From: Mucilaginibacter jinjuensis
GTDB lineage: Bacteria > Bacteroidota > Bacteroidia > Sphingobacteriales > Sphingobacteriaceae
Assembly (NCBI RefSeq): GCF_028596025.1
Contig: NZ_CP117167.1
Location: 4,278,001-4,342,000 of the forward strand
Length of the DNA stretch: 64,000 bases
Direction of reading: 5' to 3'
Positions 27,834 to 35,570 of this stretch are shown one piece after another; positions within the stretch are counted from its first letter, which is position 1, and each line of letters begins with the position of its first letter. The notes under the pieces are model-generated. The model had not been told where the DNA came from, did no database searches, and saw only the letters and a program-made list of their open reading frames with translations. Made by a program: the position numbers and the translations under genes.

Positions 27834-27867
27834 TAGCCCTCATTTGTTAGCGATAACAATGGGGGCT
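27834..27867 (+). terminator. Intrinsic terminator of the SusC/D operon
   Basis: A stem-loop of AGCCCTCATTTGTT pairing with AACAATGGGGGCT (small mismatches), followed by TTTTTATTTT. It lies about 60 bases after the lipoprotein stop codon and confirms that the locus ends here. Confidence 0.75.
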
Positions 27868-27965
27868 TTTTATTTTGTTGCGAATGAAATGATATTGAAA
27901 AGAGAGTAGGTTATTTAATAAAAAGGAGATTTTACTTTATTTAAGCCAGCACGCTGTATGTCTGA

Positions 27966-28015
27966 GATTGCTTCCCCGAAGTAAATTCGGGACAGGCAGT
28001 ACCTCGCAACGACGA
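27966..28015. repeat. Degenerate arm of a GTCATTGCGAGG-type intergenic repeat
   Basis: Read on the minus strand it begins CGTCGTTGCGAGGTAC and ends GGAAGCAATC, resembling the arm at 48340-48364 with an insertion in the middle. The opposite arm is not visible. Confidence 0.45.
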
Positions 28016-28027
28016 GCTTTCTTTAAC

Positions 28028-28060
28028 AAAAAAGGGTTCCGATAAATCGAAACCCTTTTT
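28028..28060 (-). terminator. Terminator hairpin of the ferredoxin gene
   Basis: Arms AAAAAGGGTT-CGAT and ATCG-AACCCTTTTT with one mismatch and a 2-nt loop. The minus strand runs into a T-tract right after the ferredoxin stop codon at 28081. Confidence 0.7.
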
Positions 28061-28080
28061 CAAAACTAACAGATAATAGC

Positions 28081-28434
28081 TTATTCACCCATGTGAAGCC
28101 AATCTTTTTTAGCCAGTAATTCTTCTTCGCTTTCGCGGATATCTTCGTCGTCAACACAACAATCAACAGGGCAAACAGCTGCACACTGAGGCTCATCGTG
28201 GAAACCCACGCACTCGGTACATTTATCAGGAACAATGTAGTATATATCGTCAGACAGGGCCGCCTGGGTTTCTTCTGCGTTTAGCGTGTTGCCATCGCCA
28301 AAATCAATAACCCCGCGTAAACCTGTTCCGTCCGAAAAGCGCCACGCTGCGCCAGCGTCATAAATAGCGTTATTCGGGCATTCCGGTTCACATGCCCCGC
28401 AGTTTATACATTCGTCGGTGATTTTGATCGCCAT
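28081..28434 (-). CDS. 4Fe-4S dicluster ferredoxin (Alvin type)
   Basis: A 117-residue electron carrier with two cubane cluster motifs: CINCGACEPECP near the N-terminus, and C-x2-C-x8-C-x3-CP (CTEC...CAAVCP). The 8-residue gap in the second motif is the mark of Alvin/YfhL-type ferredoxins. I chose the start MAIKITDECINC (ATG at 28434). An upstream in-frame extension of 22 residues is AT-rich and would overlap the promoter. A TATATTTG box on the minus strand (28496 down to 28489) fits that choice. Divergent from the LuxC-like gene. Confidence 0.93.
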   Translation of the reverse strand: MAIKITDECINCGACEPECPNNAIYDAGAAWRFSDGTGLRGVIDFGDGNTLNAEETQAALSDDIYYIVPDKCTECVGFHDEPQCAAVCPVDCCVDDEDIRESEEELLAKKDWLHMGE

Positions 28435-28460
28435 AATTATTATATTCTTATTATCTGAGT

Positions 28461-28496
28461 TACCTTTGTATTTTCGGAAATACAACTGCAAATATA
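28461..28496. promoter_or_regulatory. Divergent promoter boxes between ferredoxin and acyl-CoA reductase
   Basis: TACCTTTG on the plus strand (28461-28468) and TATATTTG on the minus strand (28496 down to 28489) both match TAnnTTTG and face away towards luxC-like and ferredoxin genes. I see no good -33 boxes. Confidence 0.45.
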
Positions 28497-28536
28497 ACAA
28501 AAAAGCTTTTCGGGGGTTTAAAAATCCTCATAGTAT

Positions 28537-29559
28537 ATGACTTTGATCGACAAAAATTACATAATAAACGTATTTACTACTCTTGGCCAGCGCTTATTAT
28601 CGCCCGATGAAACACTTTCGGCCGTAATAAACAACGAACACTACCATAATGCATGGTTTACACAAACCAGTGTAATGCAAGCTGTTAAAGCCGCCGGGGC
28701 AATGCTAAATGACCTTGACATTGAACTTTGGCTCAATAAATATCAACACCTGCCACACAGCCCAAAACGTATCGGTTTAATATTAGCAGGTAATATCCCG
28801 ATGGTAGGCTTCCATGATATTATTTGCGTGCTGGCTACCGGTAATATTGCACTGATCAAGCTTTCTTCTCAGGATTCGCGCCTCATTCGCCATGTTTTAC
28901 AAATGTTGGTAGAGATTGCACCCGAACTTTCAGAACAAATCATTTTCACCGAGCGACTGACAGATTTCGACGCTGTTATAGCCACAGGCAGCAATAATAC
29001 ATCGCGATACTTCGATTATTATTTCGGTAAAGTGCCTAACATTATCCGCAAGAACAGAAATAGTGTTGCCATGATCAGCGGTTATGAAACATCGGAAGAA
29101 CTGACCCGCCTCGGTCATGATATTTTTGATTACTATGGCTTAGGGTGCCGTAATGTATCGAGCATGCTGGTACCGCGCGATTATGATTTTGTGCCGTTTT
29201 TTGAAGCCATTGAAGAATATCACCCAATAGGCGATCATCATAAATACCACAACAATTACGATTACAACAAGGCCATATATTTGGTAAACCGTGATAAGCA
29301 TTTAGACAATGGCTTTTTATTGATTAAAGAAGACGAGCGTTTGGCCTCTCCCCTAGCCGTAACGTTTTACCAGTATTATGATACCCTTGATTCGGCCATT
29401 GAAACCTTGAATAACCGTAGCGAAGACATTCAATGCGTGGTAAGCCAGATGAAGTTGGATATTAAGAGCCAGGTAGTGCCATTTGGCCAAAGCCAGTACC
29501 CGCAATTGTGGGATTATGCTGATGGGATTGATACGATGCAATTCTTGTCAAATCTGTAA
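28537..29559 (+). CDS. LuxC-like acyl-CoA/acyl-ACP reductase
   Basis: A 340-residue protein of the aldehyde dehydrogenase superfamily, LuxC branch, expected to reduce an activated fatty acyl group to aldehyde with NADPH. Visible features are the nucleotide-binding segment RIGLILAGNIPMVGFHDIICVLATGN, the IATGSNNTSRYF loop and the candidate catalytic Cys204 in YYGLGCRNVSSMLVP. Shorter than bacterial luminescence LuxC (about 480). No luxD, luxE or luciferase genes are nearby, so a lipid-metabolism role is more likely than light production. Its 3' end, including the stop codon, is part of a tandem duplication. Confidence 0.82.
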   Translation: MTLIDKNYIINVFTTLGQRLLSPDETLSAVINNEHYHNAWFTQTSVMQAVKAAGAMLNDLDIELWLNKYQHLPHSPKRIGLILAGNIPMVGFHDIICVLATGNIALIKLSSQDSRLIRHVLQMLVEIAPELSEQIIFTERLTDFDAVIATGSNNTSRYFDYYFGKVPNIIRKNRNSVAMISGYETSEELTRLGHDIFDYYGLGCRNVSSMLVPRDYDFVPFFEAIEEYHPIGDHHKYHNNYDYNKAIYLVNRDKHLDNGFLLIKEDERLASPLAVTFYQYYDTLDSAIETLNNRSEDIQCVVSQMKLDIKSQVVPFGQSQYPQLWDYADGIDTMQFLSNL

Positions 29560-29664
29560 TAGTTGATGGCCAATAGATCATAGTTCATGATGAGCTACAC
29601 TTGTCAAATCTTAAATAGTTCATGGGTAAAAGATCATAGTTGATAGTAACGCTCCTCTTGCCAA
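29545..29664 (+). repeat. 56-57-bp degenerate tandem repeat spanning the LuxC-like stop codon
   Basis: TTGTCAAATCT recurs at 29545, at 29601 and, as TTGCCAAATCT, at 29658. The first two are followed by similar AATAGTT-AT-GG...AGATCATAGTT blocks. The first unit contains the last codons and stop of the LuxC-like gene, and the second lies wholly outside it. Confidence 0.7.
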
Positions 29665-29762
29665 ATCTTTAAAATAACGATACCTTTGATTTGTGATGAA
29701 TCACGGTTAAAGCTTTCTGTTTCTTACTATGAACCATGATCTATTAACTATGAACCATCAAC
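29558..29762. repeat. Heptad array, inverted arms (AGATCAT/AGTTCAT words)
   Basis: The left part (29558-29645) reads in 7-base words such as AGTTGAT, AGATCAT and AGTTCAT. The right part (29727-29762) reads CTATGAA, CCATGAT, CTATTAA, CTATGAA, CCATCAA, largely the reverse complement. It ends 18 bases before the next start codon. Confidence 0.65.
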
Positions 29763-29780
29763 AACAAACAAGAGCTAAAA

Positions 29781-29984
29781 ATGTACATTATAAAAGTAAA
29801 AGGCGTTGCCAAAATACCAGACTATGTACAGCTGCGCGACGAAAAGTTTACGCTGCTGGCTTATTTCCGTGTAGACAGGCCTGAGAAATCGCTCGATAAG
29901 GTAGGTTTGGGCGATAAAGCCGACTACATTATGGATTTGGTGAGAGAACTGCCTTTTGGACAAATTTTAAAACTCGAACTCTAA
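29781..29984 (+). CDS. Small hypothetical protein upstream of FtsE
   Basis: A 67-residue protein of unknown function, rich in Lys, Asp and Val, with no signal peptide or membrane segment. Composition and codon use look like those of its neighbours. Its stop codon is 5 bases before the FtsE-like ATPase start, so it is translationally close-coupled to that gene. It may be a small partner of the ATPase; that is inference from position only. Confidence 0.7.
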   Translation: MYIIKVKGVAKIPDYVQLRDEKFTLLAYFRVDRPEKSLDKVGLGDKADYIMDLVRELPFGQILKLEL

Positions 29985-29989
29985 TTAAG

Positions 29990-30673
29990 ATGATTGGAAA
30001 CTCCATTATAAAACTTCAAAACGTCGACATATTTCAGCAAAAGCACCTGGTACTGTCGAATGTAAATCTGCATGTTGATAAAGGTGATTTTGTATGGCTT
30101 ATTGGCCAAACAGGTTCGGGTAAAAGCAGCTTGCTGAAGATCATCTACGGTGATTTAAATATTTCATCGGGCGAAGGTACTGCCTGCGGTTACCAGCTTA
30201 AAAACCTGGCGTCTAAAGATGTTCCTTTCCTGCGCCGTAAACTGGGAATCGTGTTCCAGGATTTTCAATTACTAACAGATCGTACCGTTGAACAAAACCT
30301 GCATTTTGTAATGAAAGCCACCGGTTGGACCGACAAAAAGCTGATTGCCGACAAAACGATGGACGTGCTGGAGAAAGTAGGCCTGCGCTCTAAGGTGAGA
30401 AAAATGCCTCACGAACTTTCGGGCGGCGAGCAGCAACGTGTGGTTATTGCGCGTGCACTGTTAAACGATCCGGAAATTATCCTGGCCGATGAGCCTACCG
30501 GTAACTTAGATCCGGATACTTCAGAAGAAATTGTAATGCTGCTGAAACAGATCAGCCAATCGGGCACGGCCGTGTTAATTGCCACGCACGATTACCATAT
30601 TATCCGAGCCTTTCCATCACGCATCATTAAATGCGAAAATGGCAAGGTATTGGAAGATGCGCAAATAGCGTAA
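29990..30673 (+). CDS. ftsE: FtsE-like ABC transporter ATP-binding protein
   Basis: A 227-residue ABC ATPase of the FtsE/LolD group. Walker A GQTGSGKS (39-46), Q-loop [10 protein letters not shown], signature LSGGEQQR, Walker [14 protein letters not shown], and the H-loop in IATHDYHI. FtsE works with the membrane protein FtsX to control peptidoglycan hydrolases at the division site. No FtsX gene is adjacent. The FtsX-domain permease at 36578-39031 is a larger MacB-like protein and is not its obvious partner. LolD-type function is the main alternative. Confidence 0.82.
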   Translation: MIGNSIIKLQNVDIFQQKHLVLSNVNLHVDKGDFVWLIGQTGSGKSSLLKIIYGDLNISSGEGTACGYQLKNLASKDVPFLRRKLGIVFQDFQLLTDRTVEQNLHFVMKATGWTDKKLIADKTMDVLEKVGLRSKVRKMPHELSGGEQQRVVIARALLNDPEIILADEPTGNLDPDTSEEIVMLLKQISQSGTAVLIATHDYHIIRAFPSRIIKCENGKVLEDAQIA

Positions 30674-30762
30674 TTGGACGAAAAGAGGAAGGACAAAAGA
30701 CAATGGACAGGAGGCTTGACAAGAAGTCTTTCATCCTTTCTCTTTTGTCCTTCTATCCAATA
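30673..30762. repeat. Heptad array, inverted arms (GGACAAAAGA words)
   Basis: Left arm 30673-30712 (words such as AAGGACA, AAAGACA, ATGGACA) and right arm 30731-30762 (TCATCCT, TTCTCTT, TTGTCCT, TCTATCC) are imperfect reverse complements. The shared core is GAAGGACAAAAGA. It starts at the ftsE stop codon. Confidence 0.65.
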
Positions 30763-30885
30763 ACTGCCACTCAAAAACTGCCACTACAACACACTTCTGC
30801 CACTTTGAAACTGCTACCCTTGTAAAATATGACAAGGTGACGGAGTTCGCACAATGGCAGGATACTTGATTTGCACTCATTGAAT

Positions 30886-31506
30886 ATGAATTTTAAGAAC
30901 ATGCTGAGGAAGCAAAAAACTGCCAAGGCATCTCAAAATAAGAATAACGTGACTACAGAAAACACCGAACAAAACGAAAATCCACTTGCAGACGAGTTAA
31001 ACATTGACCCCAATGCACCAGTGATTGAAGACGCCCAGGATGCAACTCCGGGTTTATCAGCAGAAGAAAAATTAAAAGCCGACCTGGTAAGCGCTAACGA
31101 TAAGTACCTGCGCCTGTATGCCGAGTTCGACAACTTCCGTCGCCGTACTACTAAAGAACGCGCTGAAGAAAGACTGGCTGCCGGTAAAGATACCATTGTT
31201 GCAATGTTACCTGTGCTTGATGATTTTGAACGTGCCCTTAAAGCCATGGAAACCGCTACTGATGTAATACCTGTTAAAGAAGGTGTTGCACTGGTACAAA
31301 ACAAATTAAAAAGCATACTTGGTGCTAAAGGCCTTAAAGAAATGGAAACCAAAGGTACCGAATTTGATGCCGATATCCACGAAGGTATTACCACCATCCC
31401 CGCACCAACCGATGCCCTAAAAGGCAAGGTAATTGACGAATTAGAAAAAGGTTACTACCTGAATGATAAGGTAATCCGTTTTGCTAAAGTGGTGATAGGA
31501 GCATAA
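30886..31506 (+). CDS. grpE: GrpE, nucleotide exchange factor of DnaK
   Basis: A 206-residue co-chaperone that releases ADP from DnaK. The N-terminus is acidic and disordered. A long helix holds LKADLVSANDKYLRLYAEFDNFRRRTTKE, and the C-terminal beta domain ends ELEKGYYLNDKVIRFAKVVIG, the GrpE signature. I prefer the ATG at 30886 (MNFKNM). An in-frame TTG at 30871 and a second ATG at 30901 are alternatives. dnaJ follows 103 bases later, so this is a grpE-dnaJ heat-shock unit. No CIRCE element is visible, but CTGCCACT occurs three times upstream (30774-30805). Confidence 0.95.
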   Translation: MNFKNMLRKQKTAKASQNKNNVTTENTEQNENPLADELNIDPNAPVIEDAQDATPGLSAEEKLKADLVSANDKYLRLYAEFDNFRRRTTKERAEERLAAGKDTIVAMLPVLDDFERALKAMETATDVIPVKEGVALVQNKLKSILGAKGLKEMETKGTEFDADIHEGITTIPAPTDALKGKVIDELEKGYYLNDKVIRFAKVVIGA

Positions 31507-31508
31507 GT

Positions 31509-31601
31509 TTAGTTATTAAGTTTATTAAGTTATTGGGTTATTGAGGCAAATTGTTGTGGTTTTAGTACTAACAACTTAATAACCCAATAACTTAATAACT
31601 C
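31509..31601. repeat. Octad array, inverted arms, in the grpE-dnaJ spacer
   Basis: Left arm (GTTATTAA, GTTATTGG words) and right arm (AATAACCC, AATAACTT words, period 8) are reverse complements over about 30 bases and could form a long hairpin. The right arm ends 8 bases before the dnaJ start codon. Confidence 0.7.
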
Positions 31602-31609
31602 AAAATATT

Positions 31610-32776
31610 ATGGCAAAAAGAGATTATTACGATATACTGGGTGTTAGCAAAGGTGCGCCTGCTGATGAGGTAAAAAAGGCTTACCGCAAAATGGCCATTA
31701 AATACCACCCGGATAAAAACCCGGGCGATAAGGAAGCGGAAGAAAGCTTTAAAGAAGCGGCCGAAGCTTACGAAGTACTAAGCAACCCCGAAAAACGCCA
31801 GCGTTACGACCAGTTTGGCCACTCTGCAAATGCAGGTTCGGCATCTGGCGGTTATGGTGGCGGCGGCATGGATATGAACGACATATTCAGCCAGTTTGGC
31901 GATATTTTTGGCGGCGGCAGCCCGTTCGAAGGTTTCTTCGGTGGCGGCGGTGGCCGTCAGGGCAATGGCGGTGGCCGTCGTGTAGCACGTGGCAGCAACC
32001 TGCGCATTAAAGTAAAGCTAACACTTGAAGAAATTGCCAACGGTGCCGAAAAGAAAATTAAGGTAAACAAACAAGTGATCTGTAAAACCTGCGAAGGTAC
32101 AGGCGCTAAAGATAAATCGGCATTTCAAACCTGCTCTACCTGTGGTGGTTCGGGTGCTGTTCGCCGGGTAACCAATACTATTCTTGGCCAGATGCAAACT
32201 ACCAGCACTTGCCCTACCTGTAATGGCGAAGGTTCTGTAATTACTTCAAAATGTAACGTATGCCATGGTGATGGCGTTGTGCGTGGCGAAGAAACCATCA
32301 GCATTAACATCCCTGCCGGTGTAAGCGAAGGCATGCAGTTAAGCATGAGCGGTAAAGGTAATGCAGCCCCTCGTGGTGGCGTACCGGGCGATCTGATTAT
32401 TTTGATCGAAGAGATACCTCACGAGACTTTGAAACGCGATGGTAACAACATCATCTACGATCTGCACATTAACTTTGTTGATGCTGCACTAGGATCGAGC
32501 GTTGAAGTGCCAACCATCGATGGTAAAGCCAAGATCAAAATTGATCCGGGAACACAAGGTGGTAAAATATTAAGACTGAAAGGCAAAGGTGTGCCGGAGG
32601 TAAACTCATACCATCGCGGCGATCAGTTAGTCCACATTAACATCTGGACCCCTAAAGCCCTAAGCCGCGAAGAACGCGAAACTTTAGAAAAATTGCAGGG
32701 TTCACCAAACTTCAAACCTAATCCGGGCAAAAACGAAAAAAGCTTTTTCGAACGGATGAAGGAATATTTTGAGTAA
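31610..32776 (+). CDS. dnaJ: DnaJ, Hsp40 co-chaperone
   Basis: A complete 388-residue type I DnaJ. J domain with HPD at 33-35, Gly/Phe-rich linker with GGGG runs (about 75-125), and a zinc-binding domain with four CxxCxGxG repeats ([32 protein letters not shown]). C-terminal substrate-binding domains follow ([27 protein letters not shown]). It delivers unfolded clients to DnaK and stimulates its ATPase. Second gene of the grpE-dnaJ pair; dnaK is not in the window. Confidence 0.98.
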   Translation: MAKRDYYDILGVSKGAPADEVKKAYRKMAIKYHPDKNPGDKEAEESFKEAAEAYEVLSNPEKRQRYDQFGHSANAGSASGGYGGGGMDMNDIFSQFGDIFGGGSPFEGFFGGGGGRQGNGGGRRVARGSNLRIKVKLTLEEIANGAEKKIKVNKQVICKTCEGTGAKDKSAFQTCSTCGGSGAVRRVTNTILGQMQTTSTCPTCNGEGSVITSKCNVCHGDGVVRGEETISINIPAGVSEGMQLSMSGKGNAAPRGGVPGDLIILIEEIPHETLKRDGNNIIYDLHINFVDAALGSSVEVPTIDGKAKIKIDPGTQGGKILRLKGKGVPEVNSYHRGDQLVHINIWTPKALSREERETLEKLQGSPNFKPNPGKNEKSFFERMKEYFE

Positions 32777-32784
32777 AGGTTGAA

Positions 32785-32825
32785 GGATAGAATCAAGAAG
32801 CGAGAATCAGGAATCAAGACCTGAT
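32785..32825. repeat. Heptad array, single arm (AATCAAG words)
   Basis: AGGATAG, AATCAAG, AAGCGAG, AATCAGG, AATCAAG follow in register directly after dnaJ. No opposite arm is seen here. Confidence 0.6.
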
Positions 32826-32833
32826 CCTAAAAT

Positions 32834-32866
32834 AAAAATGGCCGAAGTAAAACTTCGGCCATTTTT
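32834..32866. terminator. Bidirectional terminator after dnaJ
   Basis: Perfect stem AAAAATGGCCGAAGT / ACTTCGGCCATTTTT with a 3-base loop and a T-tract. Confidence 0.8.
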
Positions 32867-32880
32867 ATTTTAACACATTT

Positions 32881-33038
32881 TGTCATTGCGAGGAGGAACC
32901 ACGTGGGCAACCAACCGTAGGGAGCTCATTAATACCGATGAAACAAACACCTCATTAATAATCTCGTCGCACGTATAGCCGACATGATTATTCGCTCTGT
33001 ATAGCTACGAGATTACCACGCTATCGCTCGCAATGACA
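32881..33038. repeat. Long palindromic intergenic repeat (TGTCATTGCGAG type)
   Basis: The outer arms TGTCATTGCGAG (32881-32892) and CTCGCAATGACA (33027-33038) are perfect complements. Inner arms TAATCTCGT (32959-32967) and ACGAGATTA (33007-33015) are nested inside. The outer arms share sequence with the element at 48340-48421. The element fills most of the 384-base gap before the ABC transporter genes, where I see no gene. Confidence 0.7.
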
Positions 33039-33160
33039 AATTTTATATACCCTACGCTCAATGACAAAATGTGTATATCCCTAAAATAATTCTTACCATT
33101 GTAACAATAAAACCTACTGTCTCTCTAATTAAACATTACTAATAAACCAAAACTATCTCC

Positions 33161-34066
33161 ATGCTTAGTATTCGCAACATTGTGAAACAATATGCCGGTC
33201 ATACGGCGCTGAGCGATGTAAGTTTAGAAGTTGAACAAGGCAAAATATTTGGTCTGCTTGGGCCTAATGGTGCCGGTAAAACTTCGCTTATCCGCATTAT
33301 AAACCAGATTACCGCACCCGATTCGGGCGAAGTATACTTTGATGGCGTAAAGCTTAACCAATCGCACATTGAGCGTATTGGCTATTTACCTGAAGAGCGT
33401 GGTTTGTACAAGAAAATGGAGATCGGCGAACAACTGGTTTACCTGGCCCGCCTGAAAGGCCTAAGCCGCGAAGAGGCTCGCAAACGCATTAAATATTGGT
33501 TCGAAAAATTACAGATAGAAAGCTGGTGGAATAAAAAGGTTGAAGAACTCTCGAAAGGTATGCAACAGAAAGCCCAGTTTGTGGCCACCGTATTGCACGA
33601 ACCTGATTTGCTGATACTGGACGAACCGTTCAGTGGATTTGACCCTGTTAATGCGGAGACCATCAAAGATGAAATCCTGGAGTTGAATAAGAAAGGCGCA
33701 ACTATCGTATTCTCAACCCACCGTATGGAATCTGTCGAGGAGCTTTGCCATTCTATCGCACTCATTCATAAATCGCATAAAATACTGGATGGCAAGGTTC
33801 GTGATATCCGTAACTCGTATCGTAACAATACCTATTTAATCGAATACAGTGGTAATAAAATAGAGGCAGCAGGCAGCGAACCGTTTGATCTGTTACACGA
33901 ATCTGCAACAGAGGACACGCACACCATCCGCGTGCAGTTAAAGCCTGGAAGCAACTCTAATGATGTACTGCAATACCTGATTCCCAAGGTGCACATCATG
34001 AACCTGCAAGAAGTTATCCCAAGTATGAACGAAGTGTTTATTGAAAAAGTTAGTCAAATAGGTTAA
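33161..34066 (+). CDS. NatA-type ABC transporter ATP-binding protein
   Basis: A 301-residue ABC ATPase: Walker A GPNGAGKT (34-41), signature LSKGMQQK, Walker B LLILDEPFSGFDP, H-loop FSTHRMES. The C-terminal extension of about 80 residues is typical of NatA-like exporters (YhaQ/NatA group). The permease gene starts 3 bases after its stop, so they form one two-gene exporter, related to Na+/drug exporters of the ABC-2 family. Substrate is not certain. Confidence 0.92.
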   Translation: MLSIRNIVKQYAGHTALSDVSLEVEQGKIFGLLGPNGAGKTSLIRIINQITAPDSGEVYFDGVKLNQSHIERIGYLPEERGLYKKMEIGEQLVYLARLKGLSREEARKRIKYWFEKLQIESWWNKKVEELSKGMQQKAQFVATVLHEPDLLILDEPFSGFDPVNAETIKDEILELNKKGATIVFSTHRMESVEELCHSIALIHKSHKILDGKVRDIRNSYRNNTYLIEYSGNKIEAAGSEPFDLLHESATEDTHTIRVQLKPGSNSNDVLQYLIPKVHIMNLQEVIPSMNEVFIEKVSQIG

Positions 34067-34069
34067 GCC

Positions 34070-35407
34070 ATGAATAAAGTTTTACTCATTATATCACGCG
34101 AGTACCTGGCCCGCGTAAAAAAGAAATCATTTGTGGTGATGACCTTTTTGGTTCCTGGCTTAATACTGGCCATGTACGCCATTATATATCTCATAGCCAC
34201 CAATAGCGACGAGCTAAATAAAGAACGTACCGTTAACGTAATGGACCAGACCGGCATTTTTGCAGGTAAGTTCACCAATCACAAAAACATCAGATTCGCT
34301 ACAACCAAGCTGCCCTTGGCAGAAGCAAAAGCCGATTTAAAAAAGCATGAAGATGATTTTCTATTGGTGATCAAATCCGATTATAGCAAGTCAGATGGCA
34401 TCCAGATCTACTCGGAAAAGAAACCCAATTTTACCATTGCCAGCGACATAGAAAACCAGATGGACGATATTGCCAACGGCAGCAACATGGTAAAAGCCGG
34501 TATTGATACAGCTGCACTGCATGGCATTAAAAGTAACCTGTCTATCAACGCAAAACAAATTACAGATAAGGGAGAAGAAGACTCGAGCATTGGTGCTGCT
34601 TATGGAGTAGGTATTGCGGGCGCAATACTCATCTACATTTCCCTGTTTATTTACGGTGCACAGGTAATGCGTGGCGTTATCGAAGAAAAAACGAATCGTA
34701 TTATCGAGGTTATCGTATCGTCGGTAAAGCCATTTCAGTTAATGCTGGGCAAAATTATTGGTGTAGGCGCTGTTGGCTTAACGCAGTTTACATTGTGGAT
34801 CGTGTTATCAACCGCAGTCACCGTTATTGCGGGGAATGTATTTGTGAAGGATAAAATAACACCCGCGCAGAAAGAAGTGATGGCCAAAGGTCATCCACAA
34901 CAACAAGTACAAACTGTGCCATCTGGAACTACCCCACCGCAAAGCCCGGCTATTGCTTTTTACAACAGCCTTAAAACAGTAAATTTTAGCTACATACTGG
35001 GCTGCTTTATATTTTACTTCTTAACGGGATACCTGCTCTACAGCGCGCTTTTTGCGGCCGTCGGTTCGGCGGTGGATAGTGAGACGGAGACGCAGCAGTT
35101 TATGTTCCCTATAACGCTGCCCCTGCTATTTACTTATATACTGTCATTCTCATTTTTGATTAATAACCCGGATAGTACACTGGCATTCTGGTTGTCTATA
35201 ATACCTTTTACCGCTCCTGTGGCTATGATGGTGCGCGTACCTTTTGGCGTACCCGATTGGCAACTGGCATTATCTGGTGCAATGATGATCATCGGATTTT
35301 TGTTTACTACCTGGGTAGCAGCACGTATCTATCGTGTAGGGATCCTGATGTATGGTAAGAAAACCAGCTATAAGGAAATTGCCAAGTGGTTCTTTTATAA
35401 AGAGTAA
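34070..35407 (+). CDS. NatB-type ABC-2 permease
   Basis: A 445-residue membrane protein with one N-terminal helix (about 20-42), a large extracytoplasmic domain (about 45-175) and a cluster of about five C-terminal helices. The motif GVIEEKTNRIIEVIVSSVKPFQLMLGKIIG just after the second helix is characteristic of NatB/YhaP-like permeases. It pairs with the ATPase directly upstream. Confidence 0.92.
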   Translation: MNKVLLIISREYLARVKKKSFVVMTFLVPGLILAMYAIIYLIATNSDELNKERTVNVMDQTGIFAGKFTNHKNIRFATTKLPLAEAKADLKKHEDDFLLVIKSDYSKSDGIQIYSEKKPNFTIASDIENQMDDIANGSNMVKAGIDTAALHGIKSNLSINAKQITDKGEEDSSIGAAYGVGIAGAILIYISLFIYGAQVMRGVIEEKTNRIIEVIVSSVKPFQLMLGKIIGVGAVGLTQFTLWIVLSTAVTVIAGNVFVKDKITPAQKEVMAKGHPQQQVQTVPSGTTPPQSPAIAFYNSLKTVNFSYILGCFIFYFLTGYLLYSALFAAVGSAVDSETETQQFMFPITLPLLFTYILSFSFLINNPDSTLAFWLSIIPFTAPVAMMVRVPFGVPDWQLALSGAMMIIGFLFTTWVAARIYRVGILMYGKKTSYKEIAKWFFYKE

Positions 35408-35409
35408 GT

Positions 35410-35460
35410 CTCGCCCCCCAGCCCCATCCACAGGAGTCCTTTGGACTAAAGGGGGAGCTA
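35410..35460. repeat. C-run/G-run intergenic palindrome
   Basis: CTCGCCCCCCAGCCCC near the permease stop codon faces GGGGGAGC 25 bases later, with AGTCC/GGACT inside. It looks like a short dispersed palindrome of the CCCCCAGCCCC type that I recall as common in Bacteroidota spacers. Only one copy is in the window. Confidence 0.4.
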
Positions 35461-35570
35461 ATGGTTATAAATATTACATTGCTTTTGTGACCGGTGGGAA
35501 TTGTGCCAATTAGTTTTTACATTTAAAACAAAATAGCCAATTCCTGCCTTAGGGTAAGGTGAATCAACCT

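Larger units (their letters stand above)
27772..28080. other. Spacer with terminators and a degenerate palindromic repeat arm
   Basis: No gene. It holds the SusC/D operon terminator, a degenerate arm of the TCATTGCGAGG-type intergenic repeat (27966-28015) and the terminator hairpin of the ferredoxin gene (28028-28060). Confidence 0.6.

Noticed and set aside
28435-28500. N-terminal extension of the 4Fe-4S ferredoxin by 22 residues
   Set aside because: The extension is AT-rich, unlike the family start, and would overlap a good TATATTTG promoter box; MAIKITDECINC is the usual start.
28537-29559. LuxC-like gene as evidence of a bioluminescence operon
   Set aside because: There are no luxA, luxB, luxD or luxE genes nearby; stand-alone LuxC-like reductases are, as I recall, common in Bacteroidota.
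30859-30876. TGGCAG-N5-TTGAT upstream of grpE as a sigma-54 promoter
   Set aside because: The essential GC of the -12 element is missing, and there is no enhancer-binding protein site or regulator nearby.
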